Positions 1 through 10,987 of a stretch of DNA of 64,000 nucleotides are shown here, piece by piece (positions within the stretch are counted from its first letter, which is position 1; each line of letters begins with the position of its first letter). The position numbers and the translations under genes are program-made. The stretch lies in the NCBI GenBank assembly GCA_002221725.1, contig NJFT01000063.1, positions 124,001 through 188,000 on the forward strand, in the 5' to 3' direction. The notes under the pieces were generated by a model. The model was not told where the DNA came from. It ran no database searches and saw only the letters and a list, made by a program, of their open reading frames with translations. Source of the DNA: Scedosporium boydii (Eukaryota > Ascomycota > Sordariomycetes > Microascales > Microascaceae).

Positions 1-834
1 GATGGCGAGAAGGTCCCGTTCTACGCCATTTTGAAAGTCATTGCGGGTCTGAATAATCATCAAAGGCGGAACATTTCGGTCGTGATGACTTGTATAGAGG
101 TCTAATTGATTTTGAAGTACGGCCGCGTTCGTAAAGTCCTCCCACGTCATGGTCGCCTTGCCGCAGTGGATCGTGATCTTTGCCGCGACTGCGGCCTCCT
201 GGACAACCCATGTTCTAGAGAACCAGTTCCGGTCAATAATCTTCGAAAATGCGTTGAATCTAGCCCATTGGGACCTGTGTTTGAACGGTCCAAAGGTGGA
301 GACAACAAGAGAGTCTCCAGGCGGCAGATTCTCGAGCGTCTCGCGCTGCTTCAGATACTCACGCCCAGCATCTGCGAGATCTTGCGCCGCTTGCATACCG
401 ATGTCACTGTCATCCGATTCCTCACCAAGCCAGACGATAACTTCTGCCGCGGCGAGGAATATATCTTTCATGAGCCCGACCTGGCCACCTCTTTCTTCTA
501 GATCGTCTTGATTGATGCATACCGCATCGGCCCAGAGGGTTATGGCCATGTCCGACTGCCGTCTGTGAAGCAATGCGGCGTGGAGATTGTGTCTGATGGG
601 GAGTTTCCTCCCATTGCAGACAATGATGTGCTGAGGTTGAGGAACGTCCCAGCAGTATGAGAGGGCGGCGTACGATGGACGGCCCTCCAGCGACGTGTGA
701 GTGAGGTCGCATTCGACCAGGTCATGGCCTGTTCCTGGGTGCAGATGCAGTGCACGATTGAGATGAAGAATCCGAAACATGTCTCCCAGAAGTTTGGGGC
801 CCAATTCATGGTAATTGAGGGGGTGAAGATCCAT
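1..834 (-). CDS. HET-domain protein, N-terminal part (runs off left edge)
   Basis: The frame is open from an ATG at 834 down to base 1 (278 codons), so only the N-terminal part is present. It shows the HET (heterokaryon incompatibility) signature: YAALSYCWD near residue 57, then ITLWADAVCINQDD, a MKDIFLAAAEVIVWLGE segment, and RNWFSRTWVVQEA. HET proteins act in allorecognition and trigger cell death after fusion of unlike hyphae; that role is known for the family and only inferred here. No intron is needed inside the visible part. The C-terminal half, which usually sets specificity, lies outside the window. It lies next to a NACHT-ankyrin gene on the same strand, a common neighbourhood for such genes in moulds. 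Confidence 0.88.
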   Translation of the reverse strand, partial: MDLHPLNYHELGPKLLGDMFRILHLNRALHLHPGTGHDLVECDLTHTSLEGRPSYAALSYCWDVPQPQHIIVCNGRKLPIRHNLHAALLHRRQSDMAITLWADAVCINQDDLEERGGQVGLMKDIFLAAAEVIVWLGEESDDSDIGMQAAQDLADAGREYLKQRETLENLPPGDSLVVSTFGPFKHRSQWARFNAFSKIIDRNWFSRTWVVQEAAVAAKITIHCGKATMTWEDFTNAAVLQNQLDLYTSHHDRNVPPLMIIQTRNDFQNGVERDLLAI

Positions 835-2461
835 CTCGGAGGCTGTTCCGCTAGTGCAGCCCTAGGGCGAGCGGGAGCGGGGGTTCCGTGGGAACTAGCG
901 CGGTTGGCAGGGTTTGACAACCTTGGCGTGCCCTTCAAAACCGGTTTTGACTTGGGATTGCCGAGGTTTGAGTGGTCGAAAGAAGCGGGTACTAATTCAG
1001 TCGGGTGGGAGCGTTTGACACACTCGAGGATCGAGGACCGACAACATGCACGATTCCCAAGGTTGCTGAAAGGCGATATCGGGCATGCCTGGATATCTGA
1101 GAGGATGCGACTGGGAGCAGACGCCGGAGCTTGGTTGGGAGATGAGATGGGTTTTAATGCTTCTCTCAGAGTATTCCGACATGCCTGGAGTCCTCCTCTT
1201 CGCATTGAACATACGAGCCGTTGTGATCAGTCACAATCGACAATGCAGAATCACTTGACAGCACCGCCGCGATGATTGAGTCTTACTGCAGAGAGACTGC
1301 CAATGAAGGATCGTGATGTGGCAGGGGACCTGTTCGAGTTAGCCCTTATTGGCGGAGATATGCATTGATTTTGAGGGTATGGTTGTAATATTAGTCTGCG
1401 GCTTTCCGTGTCAATGATGTTTTCGGTTAGGCCTTTTCAAAATGCAAAGCCAGCCATGCAATTTACACAAAAAGTCCGTGTGTCGCTGTTTAGGGTTCTA
1501 CTGAGGTATTTGTGGAAGAGGTGAACCCGCCATTTTCGGAAGCGCAGAGCACCTCCGACGAGCACATTTTGGCATCCACGTCGAAGCGCAGTTCAAATGG
1601 AGCTGGGAAACCAGGGCGTCAGGGAGTCAAAGGCAAGGAGACAGGGGCTTGGGAATGATAAATAGATACGAGGAGGCGATGTGTCTCTTCATGTCGCCAG
1701 AAGCAGCCGCTAAGCTCATTTTCGAGGCGTTTTATCAAGGGTTGTCGGCTTCGTCCTCCCTCCCCCCTTCTCAGGTGCGACCAAAAATGGGGACTCTGGA
1801 CTTGCTCAGATTAGTTAGATCCCACCACTCGACTCTAAGGAACTCTAGTGCTTCTAGGATCGAGGGAACAAGAGACACTCGCTCCCGCCAAACCATGCCG
1901 ATAATATAAAGGTGAACCTTGTCGAGAACCTTGTCGACGACCAACGCGCAATTGCCTAGCAAACCCCGCCTAGAAGCCCCTTCTAAGGCACCGAGCTAGG
2001 AGAATAGGGACCTTGCCAAATCGCCCGCCTGGTATCTAATGCAAAGGGAAAAGTCTAGGATCGGGTCCGAAAGCACGATCCGGGTGTACTGACGGGATCT
2101 GCCAGCAGGGCACCGTTTTTTCCTAGTTCCACAGGACATTCCTTTCCTGAACAACAATAAAACAACGTTTGTTCCAACAGAGACAATACACCCAAGCTTC
2201 CGTACGATGCCGTAATCCTCGAGAACCGGAAGGGAGTCGTGCCCCCTTCCCATGTACGCCTCACGATGGAAAATGGACTTGGATGCCCCATTTTCCTGCC
2301 CGGCAATCGTTTACGGCTAAGGGCGGTTGGGACAGACTACGAGTAAATCAATCAATCAACCGACCGGATGGATGATTGAAACGACAATGAGTGCTCTAGT
2401 ATCGCGAAGCCCATTTTCGGTGAATGATCTTAACAAACAACAGCAATCGGTCGTTGTATCC
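835..2461. other. Intergenic, no supported gene
   Basis: About 1.6 kb between the HET gene and the ankyrin gene. Short open frames occur on both strands, but none shows a recognisable domain or a consistent splice pattern. The first part is the upstream region of the HET gene. I see no strong repeat. Confidence 0.6.
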
Positions 2462-5400
2462 TTATAAATCATCCACTCCCCAAGTCAAACTCTCTTCTAA
2501 ATCTAGAATTGATAACATGTCATCCTCATCCCATATCTCGTACTCAGGCGCCCTCTGTGGGCCCTCCACCAAGTCTCCAAATATTTCCTGGAAGCGCGCA
2601 GCGACCTTCTTGTATCTTTCTGGATTGCAATGGCCCTCCTCATCCTCAGCATGGTTCATCTTCTGTTCTATCTGGGCCCGATACCAACGTAACGATTCCT
2701 CTGGCGGATGCGGCTCTACCACTTCCAGTAGCTGCTCAAAGTCGTTCAGGTATTTTTTATCCCATGCCCACTTCAGCTCGTCAGGATGGCTTCTTCGCCC
2801 TTTGCTTTTGAATAACTCAACGGCTTTGGCTTCTTCATTCTCTATTGCTATTCCCATCGCAGTTATTATATGCGTTCTGCTGCGGAATACCGTGTCCGCG
2901 CCCGCATCTAGCAGTGCACCTACCAGTGCAACTCGCCGCTCCGCACGAAGTGGCGTCCTTAGGAGGAGTATAATCGCCTTGCCCCGGTGTCTTGCAGTAG
3001 CCCTTTCGATCAAGGAATCGAGAACGGCGTTGTCGAGTTCGCCGAGGCGATGCACATTGTCGACCAATGCATAGCATTCATCAACTCCAGGGGAGGCACC
3101 ATGGTCCAAAAGATGGCGGAAAATGTGCATGTGGTTTGATCTTATTGCGCAACAGAGAGCAGTATGTCGGTATTCGAATTCCTCATCGGGATTCAAGCCA
3201 TTTTGGCTCATCATGCGGGTCATGGCGCTCATCATGTCGACACGGGCCGTCGCTACGAATGGATTGTTTCTGAGCCTGGTTGCATGCGGAGAGACGCCTG
3301 CATTTAGCAGATGGAACACCGTCTTCTCGTCCCCGCTACATATAGCGAGATATAGCCCACTCGTGTCTGCGGACTCTTTGGAGATAATATCAGGGTGAAG
3401 CTCGATCATTGACTTGACAATCTCTTCGAAACCCAGCAGACAGGCGAGGAAAAATGGATGTGAGGTCTTGGAAGTCAGCACCGCTGTAATGTGTTTGGGG
3501 GTTATAAACCTGTTCCACGGGGGGAAGTCGAGGCTCCGGCCGAGATGGACTTTGCCAATCCACTAGACCCATGATTTATATGCGAATGCAACTTGCGACT
3601 GCGACTTGCGAGTCGTGTCAGGGAGAAGGAACGCAGCTCTGAGCCTGCTTTGGAGAGGCGGCTTGGATCGTCCATTTGATCCGATCTCTCTACAGAGCCA
3701 TGGCCACATGGCATAAGCGAAGTCGGTGAATGAGTCGCAATACGACTTGCCGAATTCGTTGAGTGAGGGAATGGGCCAGTTCTCTGAGAGCACATTCCCT
3801 GTCGGGCTCTGGGTCAGGGCTTCGTTGACAGCGGGTGTTGTTAGGCACGCTAAGCAAGACGCCGTGATTTCTGCAGTGTTCCGCTCATGCGAGAAATGGG
3901 TGCCTAAATCGGTACCAGACTCGACTTCCTCTTCCAGCCACTCGAGAACTGACGCATGGGCGAATCGTACCTCTCCTGTCGATCTGACCTGTAGGAGATT
4001 ACTTGTACACTGGCGGAGGTATTCTTCGTTCAGACCTTCAGTCTCCTCGTCTATGGCTGGATCAGATATTTTCACCGCTTGGAGGAGAAATTTGATGTCC
4101 ATATTGTCTGTGAGTTGATGATGTGCATGTTAGAATTCGTCTCTGGATGCAATGAGGGAGCAGAGGAGCATGAGTGTACGCTGAAACAAATTCGAGAATC
4201 AGAACAAGAGGCGGTTTGGGCTCGCTTCCAGGGAGCCGATTCGGCTGGTAAGTGCCCATCAGACAAACGAAAGAAACACTTCTAATACGTACGTCTACAT
4301 AGTATCTCCAGAGTCAGCCTAAAAGTGAACGTGGATCCAAATCACAATTAAGCATATATCGTGGCGGTGTCCAATCTGACAAGAGTAGAACAAATGCGGA
4401 GTAGGCGCACAGGGAGGCAGGTGACAGACTCACTCAAAACCCATCATCCACTGCAAGGCTCGGATGACGTTAGCCTCGAGGTATGGATTCGACCGACCAA
4501 CGTTGGCCTTGTAAACTTCTCGGTAGGTGTCGGTCAGGTTGATTGTTCCGTCTTCAGATGTCAAGCTCAGCGACCTTTTTTTGAGGTCCTCGACCTTTGC
4601 TTCCCAGTCCTTAATATCAAACCAGACTGGTTGTGGAGGGAACAAAATGCCGAGCTGCAGTAGGGTCCATCGGAAGCTACCCCACACAAAGGTGTCAAAG
4701 TTTTTAGCAGGCAATAACAGTGAGGGCTACTTCGTGATTTTTTTGACCTACCAGACGTCGCTGCGTTCCTTTAAAACGGTCTCGAGGTCGCCTATTAATT
4801 CGGTGTGCCCTTTTAGCTTATGGTTCTGCTGGGCGCGTTTCCTACTAATGAATGTCTCGATAAACTCTTTCATATCTCTGGCAGACTTGTCAAATATGAT
4901 CTGGGCAGAAAAAATCGCTACCTCATCCGCTGCCTCTGCTACTTCCTCGATAGCCTCTGCTTTGAGATATTCAGAGAGAGGAATGTTAGGTCGGCTGGAG
5001 AAGAAAAGCCGCACGCAGACACCCGCATTGGCGAACGACATGAGGGCTGCAACGAGGGAGGACGGATCCGCGCACTCATCAAGGGCGTCAACAATAAAAG
5101 TCGCTGAGCGGCCTTGTAATAGCTTTCGGATCTCGCGCTTAGTTTCCTTTTCAGTTCTCGCGTCCTTGGCGTTGGACGTTTTGGTCCATTCTTTGGAGAG
5201 CCTCTTGTCGACGCCCTCATCCTCGGATGACCAGCAGATCTGCCGCAGGAAGGAACGGAGAACTACCGATACGTTGGTCCCTCGTCTGTCTGACCTGGAA
5301 CAATAGAAGTATGCAATCTTCTCTTGCTCCGTTTGGGAGAAGAATGCTTTCTGGAGACACTTCTCTATCACGAGGGTACTGTAGAAAGAGTTAGAATGGA

Positions 5401-6964
5401 TGGCTCAACACGAATCAGTACCGACTTACGATAAAAACGTCTTCCCAGAACCCACTAAGTCATGAAAAAGTTAGCCTTTCGTTCTACCTGAAGCCATATC
5501 CGGAGATGAGAATGGAGGGGAACTCGGGATTCGGTTGAATCATTACGCACCCGAACCAGAAAGCCAGAAAGCGTTGACCCCCGAGGTTGAGCTCATCCAA
5601 GCCTTGAAGTTTGTGTCGTCTTCGAGCAACCAGGTACCTGCCCCTGGATAAAGAGCGGAACCAATCCCTGTCTCGTCCAGAATTTCTGTGCGGTCCGACA
5701 ACGGATTGTCGCCAATCTGATCCAGTTGCGATTTAACCACTGTATTCCGAGAGCTCTTGTCAGCCAGGGTGCTATGCGGTTGTCACATTACTGAATGAGC
5801 AATCTGACGGCAGCCTTTTTCCATTTCTTGTTTCAACGTACCTAGATTTTCGAGAATGGCCATGCGGTCTTCCAGTGTCTTCTTTATCTCAGACACTATT
5901 GAAGCAGCTTTGTTGATCACTGGTCCACCAGGCGGGTTCTAGTTAGCCCTGCCATCAGGAGCGAGAATGCACTGGAACCCGCGAAAACTGTGGGTTTCAT
6001 ACGTACCATATCTCATGATCCCATCGAACCATTTTTCGCACTCCTCATCACGGGCTTTGAGTGCGGCGAGCGTCCCTTTCCAATCATCCAAGCCAGTCAA
6101 GCCCCTGAGGAAGTTGACTGAAGTAAAGAGGGAGGGGGCATCAGATGATGACTTTGAACACCAAAATGCATTCATCAAGCGAAGAAGAGAAAAAGGGAGA
6201 ATAGGAGGAGGGTATGGGACGTACAAGCCGTATTACGGCTGAAGTGCTTGCATAGCATCACCTCCAGCTCCAGCGTCTTCGAGTATACACTGACAATAGC
6301 AACTTCGAGCTGTTCATTGGGTCTCTTTTGTTTTTCGTATGTTTCGACAGCCACTCGATACCTGTAAATGATCCTGGTGACCTTTTCCCTTGCGTCCAGG
6401 GCGTCTGCGTACTTCTCATTTTCGAGAGACACTAGCTGTGTTGATGATGGAGGGAACCGTTAGCTTGGCCATGCCGGAACAGCAAAGAAATGGGGAAGCC
6501 AAACCCACATCAAGCGCGATGCTGAAGGGAATCCAGCCCAGCTTTGCATAACCCGTTGGGTCAAGGCCGACGAGCCCTTCAAACGATTTCTTCACGGCCC
6601 CCGCGTAGGCCGCGATGCTCGACATCCTCTTGCGAACTTTTGCCTTGTCCTCCGCTAGGCCCCACAGTACAGCCCACTCGTTGGTCTTCATCAGTTCCAG
6701 CCTCCGCCTCATCTCGCCCTCCAGTCTCGCCGCGAGGTCCCGCATCTTGTCATTAGGCGACAAATTATACAACTTGTAAAAGTTTTCATAGGCTGTTTCA
6801 TTTTCCTCTTCAAGTTTCCCTAATGCTCGATTCCAGAGTCTCGGGATGTCAATTACGGAGCTATCTAACGAGATGACGATGTGCCCTTCGGCAGTGCCCT
6901 CGCTCGCAGGCGGATGCCGTTTGCGTCGGAAGATCTTGCACAAGGTCTTGCCAGAATGTCCCAT
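2462..6964 (-). CDS. NACHT-ankyrin NLR-like protein, frame interrupted by one TAG
   Basis: A multi-exon gene starting at the ATG at 6964. Exon 1 and the next exons (6433 down to about 5880) encode a helical N-terminal region with LWNRALGKLEEENE and LGWIPFSIALD. A NACHT NTPase follows: P-loop GSVGSGKTFLS joined over an intron at 5541-5455, then FIVDALDECADPSS (Walker B-like) and RLFFSSRPNIPLSEYL near 5000. After further introns (about 4740 and 4430) comes a winged-helix-like segment ending in RFAHASVLEWLEEE. The last part (3481-2462) carries ankyrin repeats such as HPFFLACLLGFEEIVKSMI and HTALCCAIRSNHMHIF. Borders at about 5940, 4430 and 4110 are uncertain. NACHT-ANK proteins are fungal NLR-like sensors linked to non-self recognition. 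An in-frame TAG at 3565-3563 divides the NACHT and ankyrin halves, so the gene may be inactive. Confidence 0.75.
3563..3565 (-). other. In-frame TAG between NACHT and ankyrin halves
   Basis: Upstream the frame reads AFAYKSWV. After the TAG the same frame reads WIGKVHLGRSLDFPPWNRF and runs on into the ankyrin repeats without another stop until 2462. No convincing GT..AG pair removes this codon, so a nonsense change is the simplest reading. A sequencing error or a short unusual intron is also possible. Confidence 0.7.
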
Positions 6965-7639
6965 CGTGCACTAGGAAGTCCCCGCAATCTCCAGGGCCCG
7001 AGGAAGCGCAATGGAGACAAGGGGTGACTGGACTCAATAGACGGGATCTCCCCATCTTATTATTGGGTTGCGGGTGGGGGAAATACCCACACGCCAGGCT
7101 GCTACTTCTGTCAACCAGCTACATATAGAAGGTCGTAGTCCAGTGTCGCGGCTTCTGCCGCTGGTTCCTGCGGCAAATGAACATTGCCTATCATTTGCTC
7201 GCCCTACATAAACGAACGACATCCTGCTTTTCGGTGTGATATCTCAGGTGGCAGTTCAGTGGGGCTTTTCAGTGTCTCAATGTCTCTCATTCGCGTCAAT
7301 GCTTTAGAACGCTTCGTCCTATTCTCGCCACAATTACACCCAATTGCTCGCATTAGTTAGTCATGGGATACTTGATGATTAATTCTGCTTCGTCAGTGAG
7401 GTGAAGACAGGCATGATAGAGCTGTGCAGGAAGACCTTTGCGCGCGCTAGTTGCTAAGGTGGATAGTTCTTTTTCTTTTATTCATTTGAAATCCTTTCTT
7501 TGTGGTTGTTAATATTGACAAACCTCAGATGAGGAGATTAGCTTACACAGCAGCTTGAGCCATGCCCGAGTAAATCATCAGGAAGAACGGCGAAGGTCCA
7601 GCCAACACCGTCCATCGTCTGATAAGGCTTATTCGCCAA
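6965..7639. other. Upstream region of NACHT-ankyrin gene
   Basis: No gene can be supported here. A frame at 7543-7764 on the minus strand could be a last exon of the small gene at 7640-8002, but no clean junction was found. Confidence 0.5.
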
Positions 7640-8002
7640 TCAGCTTCCTCTTCTCTGTGGGAGGGTGTTTCCCAGCGCTCTGATAAATATCGAGGGCGTA
7701 ACTCGCATTTCTGCAGCCACGCTCTCTGCGAAGCTGTCCCTTTCCATTTGAGACTGTATAACATTCTTCAGAAAATTGATAAGTTGAACTAGACTTAAAT
7801 GCCTAAATCTTGCAAGCCTGTGGGTGACCTGGCTCCCCACAATCGCACTCTCTAGAGTCGTGATAGTCTGCGTGAAATCAATGTTCAAGGTGGGCTGACT
7901 GCCAGCCTCGATATTTCTGTCTTTAATTACATTTTCTTCTAGAGTCATGGCACTGAAAAAATTTACGAGCTCTTGGACATCAGTGTCCATCCCGAAGAAC
8001 AT
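7640..8002 (-). CDS. Small hypothetical protein
   Basis: A 120-codon frame starts at an ATG at 8002 and ends at 7640. It holds runs such as NIDFTQTITTLESAIVGSQV and RHLSLVQLINFLKNVI, which look like amphipathic helices. I recognise no family. It sits upstream of the NACHT-ankyrin gene on the same strand and might be an exon of a separate regulator or a relic. The minus-strand frame at 7543-7764, which ends in a hydrophobic stretch, may continue it through an unresolved intron. Confidence 0.3.
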   Translation of the reverse strand: MFFGMDTDVQELVNFFSAMTLEENVIKDRNIEAGSQPTLNIDFTQTITTLESAIVGSQVTHRLARFRHLSLVQLINFLKNVIQSQMERDSFAESVAAEMRVTPSIFIRALGNTLPQRRGS

Positions 8003-8269
8003 CGCGTGAAACTATGACCGCCAGTGGAGACGTAATACTAGGAAAAGAAAAGGGAGAAAAAAACAAACAAGTTCTGATACAGGGTAAGACCCCTATATGT
8101 TCGTCAGTCTGACATCTAGAGAATCAGGCCTGGACATTTTTCATGCGCCGTGATGCTAGTCTATGTACTGAAATTACTACACATAAACAACTTTCAAATC
8201 CTGGATCCACGGTGTACGGTGATCCGGAATTCAAGCCCAAGTTGAACGGATAGGTTCGAGGCTAGCAGT

Positions 8270-8454
8270 AGCGGGCGTCGTCACCCTTATTCCTCGCATC
8301 CACGTCATCCCCCGTACGGAATATTTGGGTGCCCGAATCAAAAAGTAAAAATAAAAATAAAAAATAAAAAATAAAAACTCCGATGGCATCTTTTAGATAG
8401 TCAGTTACCTATCAATTTCCGGGTTGGCCCTGCGGAAGTTTGGCTACTTTCCGG
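8270..8454 (+). promoter_or_regulatory. Promoter segment shared with the Zn2Cys6 gene at 13572
   Basis: Two blocks match the region before the regulator gene at 13572. GAATATTTGGGTGCCC (8319-8334) matches 13450-13465 at 13 of 16 bases. The block 8412-8454, ending AAGTTTGGCTACTTTCCGG, matches 13499-13543 closely. A weaker match begins near 8276. The spacing between blocks is longer here, by about the length of the A-rich repeat at 8340-8380. It ends 370 bp before the hydrolase start. Confidence 0.65.
8340..8380. repeat. A-rich short tandem repeat (TAAAAA-like)
   Basis: About 40 bases of AAAAAT/TAAAAA units lie inside the hydrolase promoter, between two blocks that are closer together in the related promoter at 13393-13543. 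This suggests the repeat was inserted or grew after duplication. Confidence 0.7.
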
Positions 8455-8686
8455 CGTGTCTTCGTATTATGATGAAATACGAAGTGGGTATGAAGATTCG
8501 TAGATCATCTTACCTGGCGCTGCCTACGGTTCCTTTGTTATAGGTGTAAGCCAGTCATGGGTGTCCGCCGCAAAGGACGTACCCATACCCGATTAGGTCG
8601 GACTCATGCTGATCGGAATGGATATCGCGGACGCTCAATGGCGCTCTCCGCTGTGAGTGCCGTCAACATTCCGTAGGAAAGTCGGG

Positions 8687-8696
8687 TATATATAAG
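8687..8696 (+). promoter_or_regulatory. TATA-like box of the hydrolase gene
   Basis: TATATATAAG lies 129 bases before the ATG at 8825, a sensible distance for a core promoter with a roughly 100-base leader. Confidence 0.5.
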
Positions 8697-8824
8697 TACA
8701 ACGTCAAAGCCCGCGATGAAAGAAGAAAAACAGATCCTCATTCCAAACTCAATCAAACGAACCTTGGCCACCGCCACCTTCCTTCTCCAAGCATCTCTTT
8801 GTCGTCGCGTTACTTTCACCGAAC

Positions 8825-10147
8825 ATGAAATTCTCCACTTACACCGGCCCCCTTCTCGCGGCATTGGCGCACTCCCGTCCTGCTGCCGGAGCCACCAACA
8901 AAACCAATGACGACCCGCCTACATTTCAACTGGGTAACGACACCGCCTTTGACTTTGAATACCTGAGCGCCCTCCAAAACTCGCTGTCTGGCGGATCCGA
9001 CATTGGTCCCGTCCTGGGCGCTGTCAAGAACATCAAGCCTGGCGACTTTGACTCCTTCCACGAGGAGTTCTACAGACTTGCCAACGCGACCAAGGCTCAA
9101 GCTGAGGACCCCGAGAATGCCTACGACCCCATCAACGTGAGAGATTCGTGGTTCTCTGCATCTCAGTACTACCGCCGAGCGGATGTGTATATCCATCGCA
9201 ACTGGAGCAACCCTCTCGTCAAGACTGTATGGGACGAGCAGATTGCGGCTTTCGACAAGGGAATTGCTGCTTTGCCTATCCCTGGAAAGCGTGTCCAAAT
9301 CCCCTCCGCCGAACACAATATCACGGTTGAGGCGATCTGGTACTCGGCTTCCGAGGACCCGGAGGCAAAGCTGCCTACGATGATTGTCGGTAATGGCCTC
9401 GATGCTGCGCAGGAGGACTCGTACCACTACTACTGCGCCGCCGCTCTTGATCGCGGCTGGAACTGCATTACCTACGAGGGTCCCGGTCAGAATACCGTTC
9501 GCCGAACTCAAGGCCTCGGCTTCATTCCTGAGTGGGAACGTGTCGTCACCCCTGTCGTGGACTATGTTCTCTCGGAGAAGAAGCAGGTCGTGGACGAAAA
9601 TCGCCTTGTCCTAGTTGGTAATTCCATCGGCGGCTATTTCGCTGCTCGTGCTGCGGCTTTTGAACCCCGTTTATCCGCGGCCGTCCTGATCGGCGGAGTC
9701 TGGGACATATACGCCGGGTATTCCAAGCAATTATCTGAAGAACTCCTTTCCATCTACGAAGCCGGCAACTATAGCCAGTTCGACGACGAGGTTCTCTCTC
9801 TACGCGATGCTGGGGAGCTCCCCACACAAGCCACCTGGGGTTTGGACTACGGTCTTTGGGTGTTCAAGACTCATTCTCCATCCGAGTTTTTCGACCTTGT
9901 CAAGCAGTACACGATCAAAGATGTTGTTCACCAAATTGACATGCCTGTCTTTGTGGGCGACGCCGAGTTTGAGACTATGTTCGACGGTCAAGCGCAGAAG
10001 GTCAAGGATGCGCTGGGCGAAAAGGCTACTTTCCATAAGTTTATGGGGGTTGCTGGGTATCACTGCCAGTCAGGGGCGCAACAAGAGTTGGCACGCACTA
10101 TCTTTGCGTGGTTGAACAAGACTCTGCGAAAGCAGTGGTCACAATAA
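8825..10147 (+). CDS. Secreted Ayg1-like alpha/beta hydrolase
   Basis: An intronless gene of 440 residues. The N-terminus (MKFSTYTGPLLAALAHSRPA) looks like a short signal peptide. The rest matches the FrsA/Ayg1-type alpha/beta hydrolases: TMIVGNGLDAAQED near 185, ITYEGPGQNT near 215, and the nucleophile elbow VGNSIGGY with Ser267. Asp379 (VFVGD) and His413 (AGYHCQSG) complete the likely triad. Family members cleave C-C or ester bonds; Ayg1 itself shortens a heptaketide in melanin synthesis, and others act on pyridine alkaloid intermediates. The substrate here is unknown. Several N-glycosylation sequons fit secretion. Its promoter shares a segment with that of the Zn2Cys6 gene at 13572, so that activator may control it. 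Confidence 0.9.
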   Translation: MKFSTYTGPLLAALAHSRPAAGATNKTNDDPPTFQLGNDTAFDFEYLSALQNSLSGGSDIGPVLGAVKNIKPGDFDSFHEEFYRLANATKAQAEDPENAYDPINVRDSWFSASQYYRRADVYIHRNWSNPLVKTVWDEQIAAFDKGIAALPIPGKRVQIPSAEHNITVEAIWYSASEDPEAKLPTMIVGNGLDAAQEDSYHYYCAAALDRGWNCITYEGPGQNTVRRTQGLGFIPEWERVVTPVVDYVLSEKKQVVDENRLVLVGNSIGGYFAARAAAFEPRLSAAVLIGGVWDIYAGYSKQLSEELLSIYEAGNYSQFDDEVLSLRDAGELPTQATWGLDYGLWVFKTHSPSEFFDLVKQYTIKDVVHQIDMPVFVGDAEFETMFDGQAQKVKDALGEKATFHKFMGVAGYHCQSGAQQELARTIFAWLNKTLRKQWSQ

Positions 10148-10987
10148 CGATCACCAAATGGCGGACGGTTGTGCTATACACCTGGGAATGGGAGGCGGCC
10201 AATACATGGGCGCGTTGGCGCGTTTTCTGGTTGGGTACGCGTGGAAGCCGTGCTGACAATGCGACTTGGGGAAGATGAACCGACTTTTGTTGATGATGCC
10301 GCAATTTGAAAACTTGGAATTGGAGAAAAAAAAAAAAAAAGGAAGGAATGACAGCGACCGAAGTGAGTAATCTAGCTAAGCACCAACTATAATACAACCT
10401 CCAATCACGTCACTGTTTAGTATAATGAAGCCTGTTTTCTCCCCCGCCGTCCTGCTCAGCGTTCCTCCAGATGAATTCCGTACCTCTTCGCCTATTTGCT
10501 AGGGGGTTATCCCCCATCTCTTTAGCAACTCTAGCTACTCCACCTCCTCCCACCTATCTCGGCTGCGGTATGTTGATGCCAGGGTTGCTCTGCTCGTCAA
10601 TGTATCAGGATAATCCGCTCCCACCTTAGTCTTGCGAGTCTCCGTCACTTGCACTGACAGCTTCTCGGCCACCTCACACCCTGACATTGATTGAGCACAC
10701 CCTATACTCACAAGGAGTCCACTGCCCGTGACCGCCGTATGAAGCACCGTGTGATCTCACTCGCTCTCTTCATGGCGGACGCTACTGACAACCAGTCTAC
10801 CGACGTAATTGTCATGGTTCTAGGATTGCTCACAGCTATGTACAAGAATATGTGCTGCCGATGAACTAATGGAAACTATAGGAATATCCTAAACTTTGCG
10901 CACTCTATTGGGTAGTCTAATTAAAAAATAATTGTCTAGTCTATACTGTACAAAGGAGAAAAAAATTACACATAATAAGAAGGCCCT
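10148..10987. other. Intergenic region with one TPR relic
   Basis: This is the downstream region of two convergent genes. It contains a run of 16 A (about 10325-10340) and the TPR fragment listed separately; otherwise it is AT-rich towards 10900 with no gene. Confidence 0.6.
10500..10680 (-). pseudogene. Kinesin-light-chain-type TPR fragment (relic)
   Basis: On the minus strand the frame reads EKLSVQVTETRKTKVGADY followed by PDTLTSRATLASTYRSRDRW, one nearly complete TPR unit of the kinesin-light-chain kind repeated in fungal NB-ARC/TPR and patatin/TPR proteins. After WEEVE comes a TAG, then LELLKRWG, which is how the next unit begins, then more stops. Only about one repeat survives, so this is a dead scrap of a larger NLR-like gene. 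Confidence 0.75.

Noticed and set aside
697..1275. 192-codon plus-strand frame overlapping the HET gene start
   Set aside because: It is antisense to the HET domain over part of its length, with no known motif.
8816..9511. 231-codon minus-strand frame inside the hydrolase gene
   Set aside because: It is the antisense shadow of a clear alpha/beta hydrolase with a complete catalytic triad.
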